Shown here: piece after piece, positions 42,774-48,270 of the stretch | Layout of the letters: each line of letters begins with the position of its first letter | Numbering within the stretch: the first letter of the stretch is position 1 | Assembly (NCBI GenBank): GCA_025359845.1 | Contig: JANYDT010000012.1 | Coordinates: 1 to 48,270 of the forward strand | DNA length: 48,270 nucleotides | From: Acidimicrobiia bacterium | Lineage (GTDB): Bacteria; Actinomycetota; Acidimicrobiia; Acidimicrobiales; JANYDT01 | Reading direction: 5' to 3' | The notes under the pieces: generated by a model | Databases searched by the model: none | Told to the model about the DNA's origin: nothing | Seen by the model: only the letters and a program-made list of their open reading frames with translations | Position numbers and translations under genes: made by a program

Positions 42774-44002
42774 TCGCGTCTACCCTCGAGTTTCCCGAAC
42801 ACCTGGCCAAGGAATTCGATGCCCTGGCCTTTGCCGGCGACGACGGAATCGTTTTCGCTCGCGAGGGGCTCACCTTCGCCGCTCGGGGGGAGGCGTTTCG
42901 TATATCGCTCGACCATGGAATCGCCGGCCTCGATGCTTCCAAGGTCGTGTCCGCGACGTTGTCGAAAATTGACCGAATCGGCCGCCACGACGACGTCATG
43001 GGTATCGGTCCCGTTGCGTTCGGGGCGCTGCCCTTCCTGCCCGACGCGCCGGGATGGATGACGGTTCCGCTGGTCACGGTCGTGAAGGCACACGACGGTC
43101 GGGTGTGGTGCACGTGGGTAAGTGATGACGCACGGACAGACTTTCCGGGACTGGTGTCGCCGCGGCGAGGCGGTTGGTCACCGTCGAATTTCTCCTTGCA
43201 CGCCTGCACCCCCCACGCCCAATGGTGCTCATTGCTCGCGTCAGCCATTGACCGCATCCGCAACGGCGAACTCGAGAAGGTGGTTCTTGCTCGTGCCGTC
43301 GACGTGGTGGCCGACGAACCCATCGTCATTCCCGACGTGCTGGCGCGGATGCGGGCACTCTTTCCGAGCTGCACCGTCTTTCACATTGACGGTTTCGTGG
43401 GTGCTAGCCCCGAGCTTCTGGTGGGCCGCCTGGGTGACCGCGTCGCCGCCCACCCCCTCGCCGGAACGGTGGCCCGCAGCGGTGACCCCGAAAGTGACGA
43501 GCGCCTTTGCGCCGGCCTCCTCGCCAGCACCAAGGATCGATGGGAGCACGCGCTGACCGTCGACATCGTTGCCTCGGTGCTGCAACCTCTGTGTGAAGAA
43601 CTCGACGTCCCGACCGCCCCGAGCATTGTCGCACTGCGAAACGTGTCGCACCTCGGCTCCTACCTTTCCGGGCGGCTCCGCCATCCACTCCCAACTGCCC
43701 TCGACCTGGTTGTGGCCCTGCACCCGACGCCGGCCGTGGGTGGTGTACCGACCGCCGTGGCCCTCGACGTGATGGCGGCCATAGAACCGCAGGGGCGGGG
43801 CCGCTACGCCGGTCCGGTGGGATGGACGGACGCCGCCGGAAACGGCGAATGGGTCGTCGGCCTGCGCTCGGCCGAGATCGACGGCAATCGGGCTCGGATG
43901 ATGGCCGGCGGCGGGATCGTCGGAGATAGTGATCCCCGTGAGGAACTGGCCGAGACGCAGGTCAAACTCCAGGCCATGCTGGCCGCAATCGTGCGCCCCT
44001 GA
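42770..44002 (+). CDS. menF: Isochorismate synthase
   Basis: Converts chorismate to isochorismate, opening the menaquinone branch. The 410 residues end with the chorismate-binding domain: NGELEKVVLARAVDV, FHIDGFVGASPELLVGR, AHPLAGTVARSGDPESD, then HPTPAVGGVPTAVALDVM, YAGPVGWTDAAGNGEW and GGGIVGDSDPREELAET. It overlaps menG by four bases and so is co-translated. An entC-type siderophore role is possible in principle, but menG, menD and menH around it point to menaquinone. The N-terminal 150 residues are the usual variable part. Confidence 0.93.
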   Translation: MIASTLEFPEHLAKEFDALAFAGDDGIVFAREGLTFAARGEAFRISLDHGIAGLDASKVVSATLSKIDRIGRHDDVMGIGPVAFGALPFLPDAPGWMTVPLVTVVKAHDGRVWCTWVSDDARTDFPGLVSPRRGGWSPSNFSLHACTPHAQWCSLLASAIDRIRNGELEKVVLARAVDVVADEPIVIPDVLARMRALFPSCTVFHIDGFVGASPELLVGRLGDRVAAHPLAGTVARSGDPESDERLCAGLLASTKDRWEHALTVDIVASVLQPLCEELDVPTAPSIVALRNVSHLGSYLSGRLRHPLPTALDLVVALHPTPAVGGVPTAVALDVMAAIEPQGRGRYAGPVGWTDAAGNGEWVVGLRSAEIDGNRARMMAGGGIVGDSDPREELAETQVKLQAMLAAIVRP

Positions 44003-44074
44003 ACTACAGGACCTAAAGGGTTGGTGAGCAATCCCCGCTGCTCCGGCCCGTTGTGTCGGAACGGCGCCACCGGT

Positions 44075-45757
44075 TCAAGATGATGCGGCCGACTCTTTCA
44101 GCATTCTGAGAGCAGCCACCCGTACGGCCCGGTTGAGTTCGTCGTGGACGGCCACATTGGCCACTCGGTCGGTCCGCACCACCACTACCCCAGGCCCTGC
44201 GGACGCGGTTATGAGATCGGCGACGGATGTGACTTCTTTCACCACCAGCCCGGCTCCTCGGGCCACAGCCGCAACATCGACGGATTGGGGCGTCCCAAAG
44301 AGCCGCTCGAATGCGTCGCGCTCCACAAGTTGCGCTTGCGGAAGGAACTCGAAAATTCCGCCGCCATGATTGTCGACAACGACCAGACACAAAGGCGCGC
44401 CCGAGGTCGCTACCGAAACCAGACCGCTGAGGTCGTGCAGAAAGGCGAGGTCGCCAAGCAGCGCGACGGTAAGACCCGCGCCTCCCCGTCGTGCGAGGGC
44501 CACTCCCAACGCGGTCGATGTCACTCCGTCGATCCCGTTCGCCCCACGATTGGCGAGTACCCGAACACCGCGGCGCGGTGCCCCGAACCACTCCAAATCG
44601 CGAATCGGCATCGACGACGACACGAAGAGGTCGGACCCGTCCGGGAGCGCGGCGAGCAACGACCTGGCAATCGCCGGCTCCGATAGCGATGCTCCCGCAC
44701 TCTGGCTCATGGTGGCGTCGATGGCGGATTGCGCACCGTCTTCGAGCTGCATCCATTGGGCCAGCCACGCCCCGGGAGCCGGTTCGCCAGGCCTAGGCAT
44801 TCGATCGATCCGCACATCGGCCGTCCGATACGGATCACGGACATGCCCATGGGGATCGACGAGAACGTCGATCCCCCCCGAGCGAGCCAGCCATTGACCC
44901 AAAACTTTCGACGCCCACGGGGCTCCGGTTCTAATCACCATTTCCGGACGTAGCGCTTCGGCGACCTCGTCGATTCGCAGCAAGGCGTCGGCCGCGGCGA
45001 CGACACCCGACGCGGGCCACCTGATCCCTGAGCACGGATCAGCCAGCACCGGCCAACCCACGGCTTTCGCGAACCCGAGCACGTCGTTGCCTACCGATCC
45101 TGCCCCGGCGACCACGATTCCTCGTGCTCCATCGAGTTCCGCCATTGGACTCGCCATCTGCACGGATCTCGACGCGCGATGCCATGGCCTTCCACCGGAT
45201 CGCCCAGGAGGGAGGGCGCCCGTCTTTCCTACCAGTGGTTCCCGCAGGGCGATGTTCATATGGACCGGTCCGGGTCGGCCTATGGCCTCGATGACGCCGT
45301 GAGTCGCAATGGAGCGCCATGCCGATTTCGTGGCTTCATCAGGCGGACCCGGATCGCAGAACCACCGCACGGAACCGCCATACAGCCGATTCTGGTCAAT
45401 GGTCTGGGCCGCGCCGATGTCGCGAAGATCGGGCGGCCGGTCGGCGGTCACGACGATCATCGAGACGCCGGCGAGATCGGCCTCGATCACGGCCGGGTGC
45501 AGTTGCGCCGCGGCCGTCCCGCTGGTCGTTACGACCAGCGCCGGGTGACCCGTTGCTTGGCCAATCCCTAACGCCGCGAACGCGGCCGAGCGTTCGTCGA
45601 GAATGACATGGACGGCAATCCGCGCCTCACCCAGGAGCGCAAGCGCTATTGGTGTCGACCGCGATCCGGGAGCGACAACGGCGTGGACAATCCCATTTCG
45701 GGCCCATTCGTCGACCAGTGTTGCGCAATAGGTTGCCTGCAGATCCTCTGGCCGCAT
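44075..45757 (-). CDS. menD: SEPHCHC synthase MenD
   Basis: Thiamine-diphosphate enzyme joining isochorismate and 2-oxoglutarate. The ATG at 45755-45757 gives 560 residues; a GTG 11 codons upstream would overlap menH. The N-terminal Pyr domain has VDEWARNGIVHAVVAPGSRSTPIA with DERSAAFAALGIGQATG. The PP domain contains ANRGANGIDGVTSTALGVAL and VVVDNHGGGIFEFLPQ (ThDP/Mg site). Reaction, order and neighbours all fit menaquinone. It converges on menF, whose stop lies 72 bp away, and starts 14 bp from the divergent menH. Confidence 0.93.
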   Translation of the reverse strand: MRPEDLQATYCATLVDEWARNGIVHAVVAPGSRSTPIALALLGEARIAVHVILDERSAAFAALGIGQATGHPALVVTTSGTAAAQLHPAVIEADLAGVSMIVVTADRPPDLRDIGAAQTIDQNRLYGGSVRWFCDPGPPDEATKSAWRSIATHGVIEAIGRPGPVHMNIALREPLVGKTGALPPGRSGGRPWHRASRSVQMASPMAELDGARGIVVAGAGSVGNDVLGFAKAVGWPVLADPCSGIRWPASGVVAAADALLRIDEVAEALRPEMVIRTGAPWASKVLGQWLARSGGIDVLVDPHGHVRDPYRTADVRIDRMPRPGEPAPGAWLAQWMQLEDGAQSAIDATMSQSAGASLSEPAIARSLLAALPDGSDLFVSSSMPIRDLEWFGAPRRGVRVLANRGANGIDGVTSTALGVALARRGGAGLTVALLGDLAFLHDLSGLVSVATSGAPLCLVVVDNHGGGIFEFLPQAQLVERDAFERLFGTPQSVDVAAVARGAGLVVKEVTSVADLITASAGPGVVVVRTDRVANVAVHDELNRAVRVAALRMLKESAASS

Positions 45758-45771
45758 GCCACGATCATGGC

Positions 45772-46542
45772 GTGCTTTGCTCCGATACACGAACCCCGAT
45801 CGCTTCGAGCGGCCGGGTCGTGCTCATCCATGGCTTCACCCAGACGCGACGATCGTGGTCGTTCGTAGCCGAGGCGCTTTTTGGCGCCGGCTTCGAAGTA
45901 GTGGCCGTGGATGCTCCCGGCCATGGCGGTTCCCGAAACTCGCGGGTCGATCTTTGGGGGGCTGCTCAGGAACTCATCGAAGCGGCGGGGCCAGCCACAT
46001 ACGTCGGCTACTCGATGGGCGCCCGGATGGCTCTCCACGCCGCGCTGGCCGCGCCATCAAGCGTCCAGCGGCTGGTGCTGTTGAGTGCCACCGCGGGGAT
46101 CGACGAGGCTTCTGAGCGCTCGGAACGAAGGGCCAGCGATGAGGAATTGGCCCGAGCCCTCGAACGCGACGGCTTGGAAGCCTTCCTCGGACGATGGATG
46201 AAAAATCCCCTGTTTTCGATGCTCACCTCCGAGGCAGCCGCGATCTCCGACCGACTCGACAACTCGGTCGACGGTCTGGCCAGCAGTTTGCGACTATGCG
46301 GCACAGGCTCCCAAGACCCGCCCCTATGGAACCGCCTTGGCGAACTCACAATGCCGACGCTCGTGGTCGCCGGGGCTCTCGACGTCAAATTCACAGCGCT
46401 GGCCAGGCGGCTCGCGGCCGCTGTCGGCCCAGCCGCGGCGCTGCGCCTGATGGCCGATGCCGGTCACGCCGCGCACCTCGAAAAGCCCGCCGAGTTCGTC
46501 GCTGTCTTACTTCAGTTCTTAATCGGCAACCCGTCTCCGTGA
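45772..46542 (+). CDS. menH: Alpha/beta hydrolase, probable SHCHC synthase MenH
   Basis: Pyruvate eliminase of the menaquinone pathway. The GTG at 45772-45774 gives 256 residues beginning LCSDTRTPIASSG. Family motifs are VVLIHGFTQTRRSWSFVAEAL, DAPGHGGS, the nucleophile GYSMGARMALHAA, LVLLSATAGI and the catalytic histidine in AGHAAHLEKPAEF. FLGRWMKNPLF is MenH-like. Divergent from menD with 14 bp between start codons. The stop overlaps the following convergent gene by 31 bp. Confidence 0.87.
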   Translation: MLCSDTRTPIASSGRVVLIHGFTQTRRSWSFVAEALFGAGFEVVAVDAPGHGGSRNSRVDLWGAAQELIEAAGPATYVGYSMGARMALHAALAAPSSVQRLVLLSATAGIDEASERSERRASDEELARALERDGLEAFLGRWMKNPLFSMLTSEAAAISDRLDNSVDGLASSLRLCGTGSQDPPLWNRLGELTMPTLVVAGALDVKFTALARRLAAAVGPAAALRLMADAGHAAHLEKPAEFVAVLLQFLIGNPSP

Positions 46543-48203
46543 TAAGAGACTTTCGGGTCCCAAATCAAGTAGCCAGAAATCGCCGCGTCACGAGCGGCTT
46601 GGATCTGTTGTCGCAACTCTTTGGCCCCGTAGTCGCGACCGAGCGAAAAGTCCTGAAGCCACGGCACGACCTTGGCCCCTGTACCTTTCACCTGCTTCTG
46701 AAAATCTTGTAGAGAGCGCTGGACGATGTCATACGGCTGCGCGTTAGGATCGGCCACGTTGTACCAACCTTTCGACCAATGCGATGGGTAGACCATAGGC
46801 GCTATGTAGTCCACCGTTTGGGCCATTGCCTTTACGGGTTGCGCTATCTGTTCGGGGTTCTTGGCGGCGATCCCAAACACTGAGACTCCGATTCGAGTCT
46901 TCGTATTTCGAAGGGCCAGGGCGGCCTCATCGAGAAATGCAATGATTTCATCTTCAACCGGACCTTTCGCACCCGGAAACCGCAAGCTTGCGAGGTGTCC
47001 CTCTGGGCGACGGATGTAGTCGAAAAGAATGTCATCCACTCCGGCATCGGCGGCCTCACGGGTAATGGCCAGATTGTAGTCACGAACGTTGCGATTGGCC
47101 GGGTTCGTGAACACCACCTTGCCATAGGTGCTTTTGTAAGGCGCCCCGTCAGGGCCCTGCACCACCGCGTCACGACCGGCTCCACCGAGCTTCCATTCGA
47201 CAGTCGCCAAGAGAGGATCGCGGAATACGACGATCCGACCCACTACCCGCAGGCCACGTTTGTGTAATTCCGCCACCGCATCGGTGAGCTTGTAGAGATT
47301 TTGGGAGGCTCCAATTTGGTTGACCAACCGAATATTGGATTTGTGTCCAACCCGGCCGCCTTCGTCTTTGAGATCGAGCTGAACGGCGTTGATCTTTTTC
47401 TCTTCGGCCAATTTCAAGACCGGGTTACGCAACGACGCCGTGGCCCACGCAATCGACGACACATGAACGGCACGAATGTCAGGGAGCGTGACATTGACTC
47501 GCGTAGTCGCCGTATTCTTATTACCGGCGGCGTCGGTGGCAATGACGACAAGATTGCCAATGGGCGGGGTCTGAAAAGTCGTCTCGAATCGACCGCCAAC
47601 GACTGTTGTCGCCTGACCCCCAACCGACACGACGGACCCCGGCTCTACAGCACCCGAAACGACCACCGGTTGATCGGGTCGATACGCCGCCGATGGCGCC
47701 ACTTCGAGCGTCGGTTTGGTGGTGTCAAAGGAGAACCGACGCGTGATTGAGGCCGGCCCCCTCCATAACAGACGAGACCCGGCTTGCACCCGCAAGCGGT
47801 GGACGCCCTCGGTCAAACCCGACTTTTGGGGCTTCCACAACAGCACATCGCCCTCCATCACCACGGGAAGCGCTCGGCCGTCGAGCGTGACCCTAGCTTT
47901 TCGCAGCGCGGAGATCGGCTTTCCGGTTATGCGAACCGTCAACGACGCCATTCGGTCGACCCCGAGCGCAACGTCGGGGGCGAGCCCTTCCACCTTCAAC
48001 GACGTGTGCCCAAGCAGGGCCGGCGCGAGTGCGATAAGGGTAACGAGCCCGAGACCGGCCACGATAAGCAGGCGGACGAACTGCGGGGTGTCGCGGGGCT
48101 TGCGATAGCCGGTGTGGACCAGGGCCCCCCGGGGCGCCGAATGGCTGCGGGCAAGGCGACGAAGCACATCGTCCGGATGCACGGATTTCGCCAAGCGATT
48201 CAT
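46512..48203 (-). CDS. Membrane-anchored putative glycoside hydrolase (DUF4015 type)
   Basis: The ATG at 48201-48203 gives 563 residues; a TTG 21 codons earlier near the window edge is the alternative. A basic cytoplasmic N-terminus is followed by one membrane helix at about 43-65. Two Ig-like or beta-sandwich segments cover roughly 70-270 (PDQPVVVSGAVEPGSVVSVGG). The C-terminal half fits the putative glycosyl hydrolase domain DUF4015: VQLDLKDEGGRVGHKS, HKRGLRVVGRIVVFRDP, GVDDILFDYIRRPEG, DYIAPMVYPSHWSKGWYN and KVVPWLQDFSLG. A surface polysaccharide substrate is likely, and activity is unproven for the family. The gene converges on menH with a 31-bp overlap. Confidence 0.85.
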   Translation of the reverse strand: MNRLAKSVHPDDVLRRLARSHSAPRGALVHTGYRKPRDTPQFVRLLIVAGLGLVTLIALAPALLGHTSLKVEGLAPDVALGVDRMASLTVRITGKPISALRKARVTLDGRALPVVMEGDVLLWKPQKSGLTEGVHRLRVQAGSRLLWRGPASITRRFSFDTTKPTLEVAPSAAYRPDQPVVVSGAVEPGSVVSVGGQATTVVGGRFETTFQTPPIGNLVVIATDAAGNKNTATTRVNVTLPDIRAVHVSSIAWATASLRNPVLKLAEEKKINAVQLDLKDEGGRVGHKSNIRLVNQIGASQNLYKLTDAVAELHKRGLRVVGRIVVFRDPLLATVEWKLGGAGRDAVVQGPDGAPYKSTYGKVVFTNPANRNVRDYNLAITREAADAGVDDILFDYIRRPEGHLASLRFPGAKGPVEDEIIAFLDEAALALRNTKTRIGVSVFGIAAKNPEQIAQPVKAMAQTVDYIAPMVYPSHWSKGWYNVADPNAQPYDIVQRSLQDFQKQVKGTGAKVVPWLQDFSLGRDYGAKELRQQIQAARDAAISGYLIWDPKVSYHGDGLPIKN

Positions 48204-48270
48204 AATCTGTTCATTCTCCCAGCTCGCAGCTTCACCGGGACAAACCAAAGCTGAGAAGGGCCCCAAACAC

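Noticed and set aside
47700-47720. GGTGTCAAA match to the inner end of the 168-bp element's repeats
   Set aside because: A nine-base match inside a coding region without a partner repeat; chance similarity.

Overview
The window reads as a GC-rich actinobacterial chromosome. The order rpsO-pnp, ribF, truB, rbfA, infB, ylxR, nusA, rimP, ispG, rseP, dxr, cdsA, frr, pyrH, tsf, rpsB, LytM-type protein, whiG-type sigma factor, xerC, dprA, comM, yraN, DUF2469, lepB, rplS, trmD, rimM, khpA, rpsP, ffh is the conserved Actinomycetota core block. DUF2469 and a WhiG-like sigma factor beside rpsB are actinobacterial hallmarks. A deep-branching class such as Acidimicrobiia is my inference, not something proven by the sequence. 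No tRNA, rRNA or CRISPR array was recognised, and no broken gene was seen apart from pnp, which is cut by the window edge.

Layout. Positions 1-31430 are almost entirely minus-strand genes for translation, ribosome assembly, mRNA turnover, the end of the non-mevalonate isoprenoid pathway, phospholipid synthesis, DNA processing and protein export. They form operons with many 4-bp overlaps. One short plus-strand pair sits at 25816-26149: a 36-residue membrane peptide and a 73-residue cysteine/histidine protein. The 380-bp gap between the sigma factor and xerC (21403-21782) is the one clearly accessory stretch. It holds a TA-flanked inverted-repeat element, directly abutting one of two copies of a second palindromic element whose ends supply the stop codons of the sigma factor and xerC.

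Positions 31450-38411 are plus-strand: an M50 membrane protease, a complete branched-chain amino-acid-type ABC importer (livJ-H-M-G-F order) and argC. A methyltransferase, an acyl-CoA dehydrogenase and an ABC-F ATPase follow on the minus strand. Positions 42015-46542 hold menaquinone genes menG-menF (plus), menD (minus) and menH (plus). The window ends with a membrane-anchored DUF4015-type putative glycoside hydrolase.

The core block couples ribosome production with SRP/signal-peptidase export. It also makes isoprenoid precursors, whose polyprenyl products feed menaquinone. The most unusual signals are the stop-codon palindromes and their neighbour, a structured pnp leader that hides its ribosome binding site, 15-bp tandem repeats extending three unrelated proteins, a UUCG-capped hairpin between livJ and livH, and several divergent gene pairs with start codons only 14-34 bp apart.
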